Below are positions 27,236 to 36,518 of a DNA stretch of 64,000 nt, piece by piece. Position 1 is the stretch's first letter, and every line of letters starts with the position of its first letter. The DNA lies in the NCBI RefSeq assembly GCF_003096275.1, contig NZ_QENQ01000001.1, forward strand, positions 2,476,731 through 2,540,730, read 5' to 3'. Both the position numbers and the translations under genes were made by a program. The DNA comes from Sphingomonas pokkalii (lineage in GTDB: Bacteria > Pseudomonadota > Alphaproteobacteria > Sphingomonadales > Sphingomonadaceae). The notes under the pieces are model-generated. The model was not told where the DNA came from. It saw nothing but the letters and a program-made list of their open reading frames with translations, and ran no database searches.

Positions 27236-28357
27236 ATGCGCAATCTTTCGTTTACGTCGATATTGCTGGCCGCTGGGCTGGCCTTTGCTTCGCCGACGGT
27301 GGCACAGACCGCCGCGACGGAACCCGTTGCAACCGCCGCCCCTGCGCCGGCGGCTTCCCCGGCCGCGCCCGCCGCCAAGGTCGCGGATCCCACCGTCGAC
27401 GCCAAGGGCGTGCCGCTCACCCGGCCCGAACCGGGTGTCGGCCAGCCGGTCGACAAGGCCATTTCGCTCCAGCCGCAGGTAACGCCCACGGGCGAGGAAG
27501 CGCACTGGTTCCACAACACCATCCTGCTGCCGCTGATCACGATCATCTCGATCTTCGTGCTGCTGCTGCTGGTGTGGGTGATCCTCCGCTATCGCCGCGC
27601 CGCGAACCCCACGCCCTCGCGCACCAGCCATAATACCGCGATCGAAATCGTGTGGACGCTGGCGCCGGTGCTGATCCTGGTGGCGATCGCCATTCCCTCG
27701 ATCAAGCTGCTCGCCGCCCAGTTCAAGCCTGCGCCGAAGAATGCGGTGACGCTGAAGGCGATCGGCAACCAGTGGTTCTGGTCGTACGAATATCCCGACA
27801 ATGGCGGCATCCAGCTGACGGCCAACATGCTCAAGGAAGGCGATCAGGTCGGCAAGGGCCAGCGCTATCGCACCGATGCCGATGGCCCCCGCCTGCTCGC
27901 CACCGACCAGCGCGTGGTGCTGCCGGTCGGCGTGCCGATTCGTCTGGTTACGACCGCCACCGACGTGATCCACAGCTGGGCCGTGCCCGCCTTCTGGATC
28001 AAGCTCGATGCGATTCCGGGCCGGCTGAACGAGACGAGCTTCATCATCCCGAAGGAAGGCGTCTATTTCGGCCAATGCTCCGAACTCTGCGGCGCGCGCC
28101 ACGCCTTCATGCCGATCGCGGTCGAGGCGGTGAGCCCGGCCAAGTTCGCGCAATGGGTCGCCGCGAAGGGCGGCACCATGCCGGGGGCCAAGGCCGAACC
28201 GGCGAGCACGACGGCGATCGGCAACGACGCGACCGACGCCGCCACTGCCAACGGCACCGCCGAAGCCGCACCCACCGTCGCCGCCACCGCCTCCCCGGCA
28301 CCGTCCAACACGCCTGCGACCGCGAACCCCGCCGGCGCCGGCAACACGGGCAACTGA
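27236..28357 (+). CDS. ctaC: cytochrome c oxidase subunit II
   Basis: CuA-bearing subunit that accepts electrons from cytochrome c. 373 residues: a signal peptide (cut TVAQ-TA), an Ala/Pro-rich linker to about residue 60, two membrane helices (around 95-118 and 135-155), and a cupredoxin domain. CuA ligands are visible in DVIHSW and GQCSELCGARHAFM (Cys281 and Cys285). A further 60-residue Ala/Thr/Pro-rich tail after the CuA domain is longer than usual and probably disordered in the periplasm. It is three bases from ctaD. Confidence 0.96.
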   Translation: MRNLSFTSILLAAGLAFASPTVAQTAATEPVATAAPAPAASPAAPAAKVADPTVDAKGVPLTRPEPGVGQPVDKAISLQPQVTPTGEEAHWFHNTILLPLITIISIFVLLLLVWVILRYRRAANPTPSRTSHNTAIEIVWTLAPVLILVAIAIPSIKLLAAQFKPAPKNAVTLKAIGNQWFWSYEYPDNGGIQLTANMLKEGDQVGKGQRYRTDADGPRLLATDQRVVLPVGVPIRLVTTATDVIHSWAVPAFWIKLDAIPGRLNETSFIIPKEGVYFGQCSELCGARHAFMPIAVEAVSPAKFAQWVAAKGGTMPGAKAEPASTTAIGNDATDAATANGTAEAAPTVAATASPAPSNTPATANPAGAGNTGN

Positions 28358-28360
28358 GCC

Positions 28361-30013
28361 ATGACCGATACCGCGCTCCCCTATGCCGCCGCGCACGACG
28401 CGCATCACCACGATGCCGATCACAAGCCGGGCTTCTTCGCCCGCTGGTTCATGTCGACCAACCACAAGGATATCGGCACGCTCTACCTGATCTTCGCGAT
28501 CTTCGCCGGCATCATCGGCGGCGCGATCTCGGGCATCATGCGCGCCGAACTGATGCAGCCGGGCATCCAGTATCTGCCCTGGTGGGTGGCCAAGCTGCAC
28601 GGCGAAGGCACGTTCGACGAAGCGATGCACTTCTGGAACGTGCTGATCACCGCGCACGGCCTGATCATGGTGTTCTTCATGGTGATGCCGGCGATGATCG
28701 GCGGTTTCGGCAACTGGTTCGTGCCGATCATGATCGGCGCGCCGGACATGGCCTTCCCGCGGATGAACAACATCTCGTTCTGGCTCACCGTGGCCGGCTT
28801 CGTGCTGCTGATGCTTTCGCCCTTCGTCGGGGTGGGCGCCGGCACGGGCTGGACGGTCTATGCGCCGCTATCCACCTATGGCGAGCCAGGGCCGTCGGTC
28901 GATTTCGCGATCTTCTCGCTCCACCTCGCGGGCGCCGCATCGATCCTCGGCGCGATCAACTTCATCACGACGATCTTCAACATGCGCGCACCGGGCATGA
29001 CGCTGCACAAGATGCCGCTGTTCGCCTGGTCGGTGCTGGTCACCGCCTTCCTGCTTCTGCTGGCGCTGCCGGTGCTCGCCGCGGCGATCACTATGCTGAT
29101 CACCGATCGCAACTTCGGCACCGCCTTCTACGATCCGCAGTACGGCGGCGATCCGGTGCTCTACCAGCATCTGTTCTGGTTCTTCGGCCACCCCGAAGTC
29201 TACATCATGATCCTGCCGGGCTTCGGCATCATCAGCCACATCGTCGCGACGTTCAGCCGCAAGCCGGTGTTCGGCTATCTCGGCATGGCCTATGCGATGG
29301 TGGCGATCGGGCTGGTCGGCTTCGTCGTCTGGGCGCACCACATGTTCACCACCGGCCTGCCGGTCGCGGTGAAGATGTACTTCACCGCCGCGACCATGGT
29401 GATCGCGGTGCCGACGGGCGTGAAGATCTTCTCCTGGATCGCGACGATGTGGGGCGGCTCGATCAGCTTCAAGACGCCGATGGTCTGGGCGATCGGCTTC
29501 ATCTTCATGTTCACCGTCGGCGGCGTGACCGGCGTCGTCCTCGCCAATGGCGGCGTCGACGATTACATGCAGGACACCTATTACGTCGTCGCGCACTTCC
29601 ACTATGTGCTGTCGCTGGGCGCGGTGTTCAGCCTGTTCGCCGGCTTCTACTATTGGTTCCCGAAGATGACGGGCAAGATGTACAACGAGTTCCTCGGCCA
29701 GGTGCACTTCTGGGTGTTCTTCGCCGGCGTGAACCTGCTGTTCTTCCCGATGCACTTCCTGGGGCTCCAGGGTATGCCGCGCCGCATCCCCGACTATACG
29801 GACCAATATGCCTATTGGAACCATATGGCGACGGTCGGCTATATGGTGATGGCTGCGGGCATGGCGGTGTTCTTCGTCAACCTGATCTACTCGCTGCTCG
29901 CCGGCAAGAAGGCCGAAGCCAATCCCTGGGGCGAAGGCGCGACGACGCTCGAATGGACCCTGTCGAGCCCCCCGCCCTTCCACCAGTTCGAGACGCTGCC
30001 CAAGATCGACTAA
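28361..30013 (+). CDS. ctaD: cytochrome c oxidase subunit I (aa3-type)
   Basis: Catalytic heme-copper subunit that reduces oxygen and pumps protons. The 550 residues have twelve membrane helices. Family landmarks are [14 protein letters not shown], the D-channel region with [13 protein letters not shown], the CuB/crosslink motif [13 protein letters not shown], the CuB histidines [10 protein letters not shown], and the heme ligands in [12 protein letters not shown]. The His-rich N-terminus ([10 protein letters not shown]) is an ornament seen in relatives. It is followed by a clear terminator at 30037-30069, so ctaC-ctaD form their own unit here. Confidence 0.97.
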   Translation: MTDTALPYAAAHDAHHHDADHKPGFFARWFMSTNHKDIGTLYLIFAIFAGIIGGAISGIMRAELMQPGIQYLPWWVAKLHGEGTFDEAMHFWNVLITAHGLIMVFFMVMPAMIGGFGNWFVPIMIGAPDMAFPRMNNISFWLTVAGFVLLMLSPFVGVGAGTGWTVYAPLSTYGEPGPSVDFAIFSLHLAGAASILGAINFITTIFNMRAPGMTLHKMPLFAWSVLVTAFLLLLALPVLAAAITMLITDRNFGTAFYDPQYGGDPVLYQHLFWFFGHPEVYIMILPGFGIISHIVATFSRKPVFGYLGMAYAMVAIGLVGFVVWAHHMFTTGLPVAVKMYFTAATMVIAVPTGVKIFSWIATMWGGSISFKTPMVWAIGFIFMFTVGGVTGVVLANGGVDDYMQDTYYVVAHFHYVLSLGAVFSLFAGFYYWFPKMTGKMYNEFLGQVHFWVFFAGVNLLFFPMHFLGLQGMPRRIPDYTDQYAYWNHMATVGYMVMAAGMAVFFVNLIYSLLAGKKAEANPWGEGATTLEWTLSSPPPFHQFETLPKID

Positions 30014-30036
30014 GTCGATACGGGTTGGAGAGGATG

Positions 30037-30069
30037 GCGCCCCGGAAGGAAACTTCCGGGGCGCTTTTT
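30037..30069 (+). terminator. Rho-independent terminator after ctaD
   Basis: An exact 11-base-pair stem (30037-30047 with 30054-30064) and a 6-base loop are followed at once by five T residues (30065-30069). It lies 24 bases after the ctaD stop and would end the ctaC-ctaD transcript before the receptor gene and the rest of the oxidase assembly genes. Confidence 0.85.
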
Positions 30070-30086
30070 CGTGGGCGACTGAACTT

Positions 30087-30224
30087 TCCCCCTCACCCTT
30101 CCCACCGCCTTTGGCGGCGGGCCCCTTCCCTCTCCCACAAGGGGAGAGGGAGTTGGACGCCCCTTCTCCCTCTCCCCTTGTGGGAGAGGGAGGGAGCCGC
30201 AAAGCGGCGGAAGGGTGAGGGGGA
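30087..30224. repeat. nested palindromic intergenic repeat
   Basis: A 138-base palindrome. The outer 14-base arms 30087-30100 and 30211-30224 are exact reverse complements. An inner pair 30128-30150 and 30168-30190 is exact over 23 bases. It sits between the ctaD terminator and the 3' end of the convergent siderophore receptor gene, at the junction where the oxidase locus is interrupted. Confidence 0.75.
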
Positions 30225-30245
30225 CCACGCTACCTTGCAGATGCC

Positions 30246-32342
30246 TCAGAAGCGCGTCGACGCCGTCACCCGGAAATTGCGCGGTGCGCCCGGCATCGTC
30301 CACACATTGGCGTAGGCGCTGGCGATGTAATAGGTGTCGAAGATATTATCGATGTCCGCCCGCAGCGTCAGGCGATCGTTCAGCGCGACGCTCAGATTCG
30401 CCCGTGCGATCGTGTAGGCCGGCAGGCGATAGGCGGTACCGAACGGATCGCCGGCACGCTTGCCGACATGGCTGACGCCACCACCCAGCGCGAACCGCCC
30501 CAAGGTCTGCTGCACGAACAGGCTGCCCATATCGTCCGGCACGTTGCTCAGCGGCGTGCCGATCAGCGCCGCATTGGCATCGTTGCGCACCGTCGCGTCG
30601 AGATGGGTGTAGGTACCCGTCACCAGCAGCCCGTCCGCCGCCTTCCAGTTCAGCTCGATCTCACCGCCGCGCGAGCGCTGCCGCCCGATCTGCGTCCTTA
30701 CGAACGGATCGATCGCGTTGGGATTCAGCACGTTGCGCTTGATCATGTCGAACAGCGCCGCCTGGCCGGTCAACCGCCCGCCGAACAGCGCGAACTTCAC
30801 ACCCGCCTCGGTCGAATGGCTGCGTTCGGCGTTGAACGTCGTCGTGCCGTCGGAGGGATTCAACCGCAGCGATTCGCCCCAGCTGGCATAAAAGGCCAGC
30901 GCCGCGCTCGCCCGCCAGGTCAGCGCCACGCGCGGCGTCACGCCCCTGTCCCGGGTTTCCAGGCGCCGGTTCGCCGCCAGCCGGTTGATCACCGTCTCGC
31001 GGAAGCTGTTCCACCGCGCGCCGAGCAGCAGGGTGAACGGCCCCGCCCCGATCAGGTCCTGCGCATAGACGCTTTCGCTCCGGAACCGGGTGTAGCGGCT
31101 GGCAAAGGCCGGCGGCACCGGCAGGGCAGCCTGGCTATAGACGGGATCGAACAGGTCGATCGGCAGCAGCGGCCGGGTGGCGGTTCCCCGCGCGCGATCC
31201 AGCACGAAGTCCATGGCGTGGCGCACGCGGTCCGCACCGATGCGCAGGTCGTGCGTCATGCCGAACAGCGTTCCCTTGGCGGTCAGTTCGACGCGCAGCG
31301 ACAGGTCGTTCCAGTCGAAATCATGATAGCGCCGATCGCGCCCGGCGGTTCGGCCATCGGCCTGCAACCCGCGCGGCCCGAAATCGACCATGGTGCCATA
31401 GCCGCGCAGCGATCCGTCACGCTGGCTCGCGCCCAGTTCCAGCCGCATGTCCTTGCCCAGATCGGCGAACAGGCTCGCCTGCTGCCACAGGCTGTTCTGC
31501 ACGATATGGCCATCGCCGGGTTCGCCCAGAAAGGTGCGCCGGTCCATCGCCCGCGCATTGCCGCCAACCGCCACGATGCCGCGATCGAGCACGCTGGTAT
31601 TGCGCATATATTCGGCCTGGTAGAGCAGCCGCAGCCCGTCCAGCGGCCGCCAGGCGATCGACGGCGCGATCAGCCGCCGCGATCCGTCGACATGTTCGCG
31701 GAAGCTGTCCCGCTGCTCCGCCACGCCGATCAGCCGCGCCGAAAGCCCTTGCGCCAGCGGCCCGGTCACATCCGCCGTCGCCCGCAGGCTGTTCCAGCTG
31801 CCATAGCTCAGATCGGCGGAACCCTGGAAGCGATCGAGCGGCGCCTTGGTGACGAGGTTGATCGCGCCGCCCGGCTCGCCCAGCCCGGAAAGCGCCGCCG
31901 TCGCGCCCTTCAGGACCTCGACCTGCTGGATCGTCGCGGTATCGATCGGTGCGTTGAAGCCGAAATTGCTGCTGAATCGGTTGATGCGGATATCGGGGCC
32001 GGCATTCTCGTCGCCGGCAAAGCCGCGAATCGAAACCTTGTCCCACAGCCCGCCGAAATCATTCTGCCGGGCAACGCCGCCGGCCAGATCGAACACATCG
32101 CCCAGCCGCGTCGCGTTCACCGCATCGAGCAGGTCCCGATCAAGCACCCGAACCGATTGCGGATAGGCCATCGGAGAGACGTCACTGCCGAGAATGCTGG
32201 CGCTCGCCGCGCGTGCGGTGACGATGATGTCGTCGCGCGCGCCCGCCGGGGCCTCCTGCGCCATCGCAGGCAGCGGCGCCAAGCAGCCATATGCGGCAAG
32301 CAGCAGCGCCCGGCGCTTGGAGTTGGTGGTCGTGGTAGACAT
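30246..32342 (-). CDS. TonB-dependent siderophore receptor
   Basis: Outer-membrane iron-siderophore importer of 698 residues. A signal peptide (cut near LPAMAQ) is followed by a TonB-box-like DDIIVTA. The plug domain contains SVRVLDRDLLDAV, VSIRGFAGDENAGPDIRINR and VEVLKGATAALSGLGEPGGAINLVTK, the FhuA/FpvA-type siderophore-receptor signature. The barrel ends with NFRVTASTRF. A candidate Fur box lies 70-90 bases upstream. It sits on the opposite strand inside the oxidase locus, between ctaD and ctaB. Confidence 0.92.
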   Translation of the reverse strand: MSTTTTNSKRRALLLAAYGCLAPLPAMAQEAPAGARDDIIVTARAASASILGSDVSPMAYPQSVRVLDRDLLDAVNATRLGDVFDLAGGVARQNDFGGLWDKVSIRGFAGDENAGPDIRINRFSSNFGFNAPIDTATIQQVEVLKGATAALSGLGEPGGAINLVTKAPLDRFQGSADLSYGSWNSLRATADVTGPLAQGLSARLIGVAEQRDSFREHVDGSRRLIAPSIAWRPLDGLRLLYQAEYMRNTSVLDRGIVAVGGNARAMDRRTFLGEPGDGHIVQNSLWQQASLFADLGKDMRLELGASQRDGSLRGYGTMVDFGPRGLQADGRTAGRDRRYHDFDWNDLSLRVELTAKGTLFGMTHDLRIGADRVRHAMDFVLDRARGTATRPLLPIDLFDPVYSQAALPVPPAFASRYTRFRSESVYAQDLIGAGPFTLLLGARWNSFRETVINRLAANRRLETRDRGVTPRVALTWRASAALAFYASWGESLRLNPSDGTTTFNAERSHSTEAGVKFALFGGRLTGQAALFDMIKRNVLNPNAIDPFVRTQIGRQRSRGGEIELNWKAADGLLVTGTYTHLDATVRNDANAALIGTPLSNVPDDMGSLFVQQTLGRFALGGGVSHVGKRAGDPFGTAYRLPAYTIARANLSVALNDRLTLRADIDNIFDTYYIASAYANVWTMPGAPRNFRVTASTRF

Positions 32343-32413
32343 GCGGCGCGGCCCCGGATTCGTTTCTGTGGTTTGAAACGGCAGGCAGTACCGCCGTGTG
32401 ATCGGCGCTTATT

Positions 32414-32452
32414 CGTATTGATAATGATCCCCAATAGGTACGCTAATGATCC
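32414..32452 (-). promoter_or_regulatory. candidate Fur-box pair upstream of the siderophore receptor
   Basis: GATAATGAT at 32420-32428 matches nine consecutive bases of the Fur consensus. A second TAATGATCC copy at 32444-32452 repeats bases 32422-32430 at a spacing of 22 bases, about two helical turns. Both lie in the AT-richer stretch 70-110 bases upstream of the receptor start. Regulation by iron through Fur is a reasonable inference. Confidence 0.5.
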
Positions 32453-32615
32453 GCTTTAACAGCGAGCCACTCTTGCGTTGTGCAAACGCTTCCACTGGGC
32501 GACGGGGCGGGATACAAGCGTAACGAATATCGGCAGGCGGGAAATTCCGGATTTCCCCGGTGCCGCACGGCAATGCCGCGCGTTCAGCCCCTGCCCATCC
32601 CCTCAGGAGACTCTC

Positions 32616-32903
32616 ATGCGCAACGCCCCTTATGCGGACTGGATGAAAATCGGCATCGACAGCTGGATGCTCGGTTGGGAAGCCTCCACCGTAATCGGGC
32701 TGCGGATGGCGAAGCTGGCGGCCGGCGGGCCGGGGGCATCCGCCGAAGCGCAGCGGATGGTGGCGGAAAAGATGCAGGCCGCCTGGGAACTCCAGGTCGC
32801 CGCCGCGACCGGCAGGCTCGGCAGCACGCCCCAGGCCCAGGCGAGCAAGGCGCTGCGCCATTATCGCCGCAAGGTGCGCGCCAATGCCAAGCGATTGGGC
32901 TGA
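32616..32903 (+). CDS. small phasin-like protein of unknown function
   Basis: A 95-residue soluble protein starting at ATG 32616 after a good CAGGAGA ribosome site (32604-32610). It is mostly amphipathic helix (WMKIGIDSWMLGWEAS, then long Ala/Gln/Lys-rich helices). It ends with a basic RHYRRKVRANAKRLG. The helical pattern recalls phasin-type or polyhydroxyalkanoate-associated small proteins, but this is weak evidence and I do not assign a function. It lies between the siderophore receptor promoter and ctaB, 42 bases before ctaB. Confidence 0.7.
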   Translation: MRNAPYADWMKIGIDSWMLGWEASTVIGLRMAKLAAGGPGASAEAQRMVAEKMQAAWELQVAAATGRLGSTPQAQASKALRHYRRKVRANAKRLG

Positions 32904-32945
32904 GGGCACTTCCCCGCGCCTGAACAGCGCCGTATATCGGGGCGG

Positions 32946-33851
32946 ATGATGTCCGCTGCCAACGCCAATCCCGCCTTGCCCGCCGATTGGCGCGATTTCC
33001 TCGCCCTTACCAAGCCGCGCGTGATGACGCTGGTGGTGTTCACCGGCCTGTGCGGCATGCTCGCGGCGCCGGTGCCGATCCATCCGGTGCTGGGCTTCAC
33101 CGCGATCCTGTGCATCGCGCTCGGGGCCGGTGCGGCCGGCGCGCTCAACCAATGGTATGAAGCCGATCTGGATGCGAAGATGAAGCGCACCCAGGGCCGG
33201 CCGCTGCCGGCGGGCCGCATGGAGCGCCAGTCGGCGCTGCATTTCGGCGTTTGGCTCGCGGCGTTCAGCCTGTTCCTGATGTATGTCGCGATCAACTGGG
33301 TGGCGACGCTGATCCTCGCCGTCTCGATCCTGTTCTACGTCTTCGTCTATACGATCTGGCTCAAGCGTCGCACGCCGCAGAACATCGTCATCGGCGGCGC
33401 GGCGGGTGCCTTTCCGCCGTTGATCGGCTGGGCGGCGGCGACGGGCGATGTGGCGACGCTGCCGCTGCTCCTCTTCGCGCTGATCTTTCTGTGGACGCCG
33501 CCGCATTTCTGGGCGCTCGCGCTGTTCGTGAAGACCGATTACGCCAATGCCGGCGTGCCGATGCTGCCGGTCGTCGCCGGCGAGCGCACCACCCGCATCC
33601 AGATCGGCCTCTATACCCTGCCGATGATCGCCGCCGCCGCCGCGCCCTGGCCGCTGGGGCTGACCGGCATGGTCTATGGCCTCACCGCCGCGCTGATGTC
33701 CGGCATCTTCCTGGCGATGGCGGTGCAGGTCGCCACCCGTCGCACCGCGCCGGAAGACGGTATGATTCCGGAAAAGCGCCTGTTCAAATTTTCGATACTC
33801 TATCTGTTCGTGCTATTCGGCGCGCTGGTGATCGACAGGTGGGTGGGATGA
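32946..33851 (+). CDS. ctaB: protoheme IX farnesyltransferase (heme O synthase)
   Basis: Membrane UbiA-type prenyltransferase that farnesylates heme b to heme o, the precursor of heme a in the oxidase. 301 residues and about nine helices. Catalytic motifs are visible in [19 protein letters not shown] (Asp-rich site) and [15 protein letters not shown] (second Asp site); [11 protein letters not shown] is family-specific. It starts the second part of the oxidase locus and overlaps the next small gene by four bases. Confidence 0.96.
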   Translation: MMSAANANPALPADWRDFLALTKPRVMTLVVFTGLCGMLAAPVPIHPVLGFTAILCIALGAGAAGALNQWYEADLDAKMKRTQGRPLPAGRMERQSALHFGVWLAAFSLFLMYVAINWVATLILAVSILFYVFVYTIWLKRRTPQNIVIGGAAGAFPPLIGWAAATGDVATLPLLLFALIFLWTPPHFWALALFVKTDYANAGVPMLPVVAGERTTRIQIGLYTLPMIAAAAAPWPLGLTGMVYGLTAALMSGIFLAMAVQVATRRTAPEDGMIPEKRLFKFSILYLFVLFGALVIDRWVG

Positions 33852-34018
33852 ACGATCCACGCGGAGAGGATGTGATTCATATGCCGGCATCGGAGCTGGA
33901 GTTGATCCGCGCCCGCCAGCGCGCCCGCGCGCGGGTGATGGCGCTGCTGCTCGGCGCGTTCGTGGTCCTGGTCTTCGCCATTTCGATCGTGAAGATGAAG
34001 CTGGGCCATAGCGGATGA
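33848..34018 (+). CDS. small single-helix protein between ctaB and ctaG (CoxF-like)
   Basis: A 56-residue protein. The N-terminal 30 residues are polar and Arg-rich ([13 protein letters not shown]). One membrane helix follows (about 31-48), then a short KMKLGHSG tail. It overlaps ctaB by four bases and ctaG by four bases. A short single-span gene at this place is conserved in alphaproteobacterial oxidase loci, often called CoxF or a small assembly protein. Its function is not established. The overlaps make a coding role very likely despite the size. Confidence 0.8.
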   Translation: MNDPRGEDVIHMPASELELIRARQRARARVMALLLGAFVVLVFAISIVKMKLGHSG

Positions 34019-34554
34019 GGATCAGCCGCAACCTGCGCGTTGGCCTGATGGGTGCCGTGCTGGTCTGCGGCATGACCGGGCTGGGCTTCGCCGCGGTGCC
34101 GCTCTACCGGATATTCTGCGAGGCGACCGGGCTGAACGGCACCACCCAGCGCGGGCTGCGCGCGCCGGGTGCCACCGGCCAGAAGATCACCGTCGCGTTC
34201 GACAGCAATGTCAGCCCCAAACTGCCGTGGAAGTTCGCCCCCGAGCGCCGCGCCGATACGATCGATATCGGCGGCCGCGACATGGCGTTCTTCACCGCGA
34301 CCAATCAGTCGTCCAGGCCGATCACCGGCACTGCGACGTTCAACGTCACGCCCGCCCAGGTCGGTAAATATTTCACCAAGATCCAGTGCTTCTGCTTCAC
34401 CCAGCAGACACTGCAACCCGGCGAAACGGTGCGGATGCCGGTGATCTTCTTCGTCGATCCCAAGATCCTCAACGATCCGGATGCCCGCGACGTGCAGGAA
34501 ATCACGCTGTCCTACACATTTTATCCAGTGGATTCGGCGAAGACACCAAGCTAG
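34015..34554 (+). CDS. ctaG: cytochrome c oxidase copper-assembly protein CtaG/Cox11
   Basis: Delivers copper to the CuB centre of subunit I. 179 residues: one N-terminal membrane anchor (about 8-28), then an immunoglobulin-like periplasmic domain. The copper-binding pair is C125/C127 in IQCFCFTQQ, and the third conserved cysteine C35 is in YRIFCEATG. VDPKILNDPDARDVQEITLSYTF closes the domain. It overlaps the preceding small gene by four bases. Confidence 0.96.
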   Translation: MRISRNLRVGLMGAVLVCGMTGLGFAAVPLYRIFCEATGLNGTTQRGLRAPGATGQKITVAFDSNVSPKLPWKFAPERRADTIDIGGRDMAFFTATNQSSRPITGTATFNVTPAQVGKYFTKIQCFCFTQQTLQPGETVRMPVIFFVDPKILNDPDARDVQEITLSYTFYPVDSAKTPS

Positions 34555-34590
34555 CATCGCGCCAAATTAGAGAGAGGATTGGGGACACCC

Positions 34591-35475
34591 ATGGCTGGAG
34601 CAAAGAACCACCAGTACCATATCCTGCCGCCGAGCATCTGGCCGCTGCTGGGCTCGCTGGGCGGGCTCATTCTCGCCTCGGGCGCGGTCCTGTGGATGCA
34701 CAAGATGGCGAACGGCACGCTGGTGCTCACCACCGGCTTCGCGCTGGTGCTGCTCACCATGTTCGGCTGGTGGGGCAAGGTGATCCAGGAAGCCCATGCC
34801 GGCGATCACACGCCGATCGTGCAGCTCCACCTGCGCTACGGCATGATCCTGTTCATCGCCTCCGAAGTGATGTTCTTCGTCGGCTGGTTCTGGGCCTGGT
34901 TCGATTTCTCGCTCTTCCCCTCCACCGTCGAAGCGGTCGGCGGCACCTGGCCGCCCAAGGGCATGGAAGTGCTCGATGCGTGGCAGTTCCCGCTGCTCAA
35001 CACGCTGATCCTGCTCTGCTCGGGCTGCACCGTCACCTGGGCGCATCACGGCCTGATCCACAATGAGCGCGGCGGCGCGCTGAAGGGCGCCTGGGGCCTG
35101 ATCGGTGTCGGTGAGAACGATACGGTGAAGAAGGGCCTCTGGCTCACCGTCGTGCTCGGCCTGCTGTTCAGCTGCCTGCAGGCCTATGAGTATATGGAAG
35201 CCCCCTTCCCCTTCAAGGCGGCGTCGGAACATGGCTCCAGCTATGGCGGCGCCTTCTTCATGGCGACCGGCTTTCACGGCTTCCATGTCATTGTCGGCAC
35301 CATCTTCCTCATCGTGAACCTGGTGCGCGCCTATCGCGGCGATTTCACGCCACGCCAGCATTTCGGTTTCGAAGCCGCGGCCTGGTACTGGCACTTCGTC
35401 GACGTGGTGTGGCTGTTCCTGTTCGCATCCATCTATGTATGGGGTGGTTGGGGCGCGCCGGTGCACGCCGGCTGA
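34591..35475 (+). CDS. ctaE: cytochrome c oxidase subunit III
   Basis: Structural membrane subunit of the aa3 oxidase, 294 residues with seven helices. The N-terminus MAGAKNHQYHILPPSIWP is family-typical and supports ATG 34591; a TTG at 34579 is in frame but less likely. ASEVMFFVGWFWAWFDFSLFP and FHGFHVIVGTIFL are subunit III signatures, and it ends with WYWHFVDVVWLFLF. The DUF983 gene follows after one base. Confidence 0.96.
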   Translation: MAGAKNHQYHILPPSIWPLLGSLGGLILASGAVLWMHKMANGTLVLTTGFALVLLTMFGWWGKVIQEAHAGDHTPIVQLHLRYGMILFIASEVMFFVGWFWAWFDFSLFPSTVEAVGGTWPPKGMEVLDAWQFPLLNTLILLCSGCTVTWAHHGLIHNERGGALKGAWGLIGVGENDTVKKGLWLTVVLGLLFSCLQAYEYMEAPFPFKAASEHGSSYGGAFFMATGFHGFHVIVGTIFLIVNLVRAYRGDFTPRQHFGFEAAAWYWHFVDVVWLFLFASIYVWGGWGAPVHAG

Positions 35476-35476
35476 G

Positions 35477-35875
35477 GTGGCCGATCCCCTCCCTGATCCC
35501 GCCGGGGGCGGCAGTCCGCTGCCGCCCCCGATCGCGTCCGGCCTGTATGGCTGCTGCCCGCGCTGCGGCGCCAAGACGCTGTTCCGCCGCTTCGCCACCT
35601 TCGCCGATCACTGCCCGGCCTGCGGGCTCGATTTCTCCGCCTTCAATGTCGGCGACGGGCCGGTGGTGTTCCTCACCCTCGGCATCGGCGCCTTCGTCAC
35701 GATCCTGGCGCTATGGGTGGAATTCACCTTCTCGCCGCCCTTCTACGTCCATATTCTGCTGTGGATACCGATCACCCTCGTGCTGACGGTGCTGGCGTTG
35801 CGCGTGTCGAAGGGGCTGCTGCTGGCGCTGGAGTATCGCAACAAGGCGCAGGAAGGGCGCCTGCGCAAGGATTGA
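35477..35875 (+). CDS. DUF983 zinc-ribbon membrane protein
   Basis: A 132-residue protein with an N-terminal zinc ribbon (C27/C30 in CPRCG and C46/C49 in CPACG) and two membrane helices (about 65-85 and 92-112). It occurs in alphaproteobacterial oxidase loci and is probably an assembly or maturation factor, though the role is not established. The GTG at 35477 starts one base after the ctaE stop. The frame is open back to an ATG at 35435 inside ctaE, which is unlikely to be used. Confidence 0.85.
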   Translation: MADPLPDPAGGGSPLPPPIASGLYGCCPRCGAKTLFRRFATFADHCPACGLDFSAFNVGDGPVVFLTLGIGAFVTILALWVEFTFSPPFYVHILLWIPITLVLTVLALRVSKGLLLALEYRNKAQEGRLRKD

Positions 35876-35876
35876 G

Positions 35877-36518
35877 ATGCGCCGCCTGCCGCCGATCCCC
35901 ACCCTGCTCGTCGCCCTTGCCGTCGCGGCGATGCTCGCGCTGGGGGTCTGGCAGCTCCAGCGCCGCCACGAGAAGAACGCCGCACTGGCGCTCTATGCCG
36001 CCAACAGGATGCAGCCGACGATCACGCTGGAAGGCGGCGATCGCGATCCGGCGCTGCTCTTCCGCCATGCCCGCACCGCCTGTCTTTCGGTCACCGGCTG
36101 GGCGCGGCAAGGCGGACGCGGCACGCGCGGCACCAAGGGCTGGCGCCAGATCGCCACCTGCCGCACCCATATCGGCGCGCAGCTTGCCGTGGATATGGGC
36201 GTCACCACCAATGTCGGCTTCCAGCCCCACTGGCCCGGGGGCATGGTCAGCGGCACCATCACCCAGTTGCCGGACCACCGCCCGCTGATCGCCGCGATGC
36301 TCGATCCCGCCCCCCGCGCGCTGATGCTCGTCTCGGATCGCGCCGCGCCGGGGCTGGAGCCGAGCGCCCCGCCCGACCTGTCGAGCGTGCCGAACAACCA
36401 CCTCGCTTATGCGGTGCAATGGTTCCTGTTCGCGGGCGTCGCCATCATCATCTACGTCCTCGCGCTGCGCCTGCGCGCCCGCGCCGCGACTCAGCCTTCG
36501 CCCTCGGCCGGCGGATAG
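35877..36518 (+). CDS. SURF1-family oxidase assembly protein
   Basis: Heme a insertion/assembly factor of the oxidase, 213 residues with two membrane helices at the ends (about 7-25 and 178-200) and a periplasmic domain between. [14 protein letters not shown] after helix 1 and [17 protein letters not shown] at helix 2 are SURF1 signatures. The start lies one base after the DUF983 stop. The central domain is shorter than in the typical 230-250-residue family members. The end overlaps the convergent trhO gene by 28 bases, and it is the last gene of the oxidase locus. Confidence 0.9.
   Translation: MRRLPPIPTLLVALAVAAMLALGVWQLQRRHEKNAALALYAANRMQPTITLEGGDRDPALLFRHARTACLSVTGWARQGGRGTRGTKGWRQIATCRTHIGAQLAVDMGVTTNVGFQPHWPGGMVSGTITQLPDHRPLIAAMLDPAPRALMLVSDRAAPGLEPSAPPDLSSVPNNHLAYAVQWFLFAGVAIIIYVLALRLRARAATQPSPSAGG

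Noticed and set aside
27652-30315. An 887-codon frame across ctaC and ctaD
   Set aside because: It is Arg/His-rich out-of-frame translation of the oxidase genes, with no independent start signal or domain.
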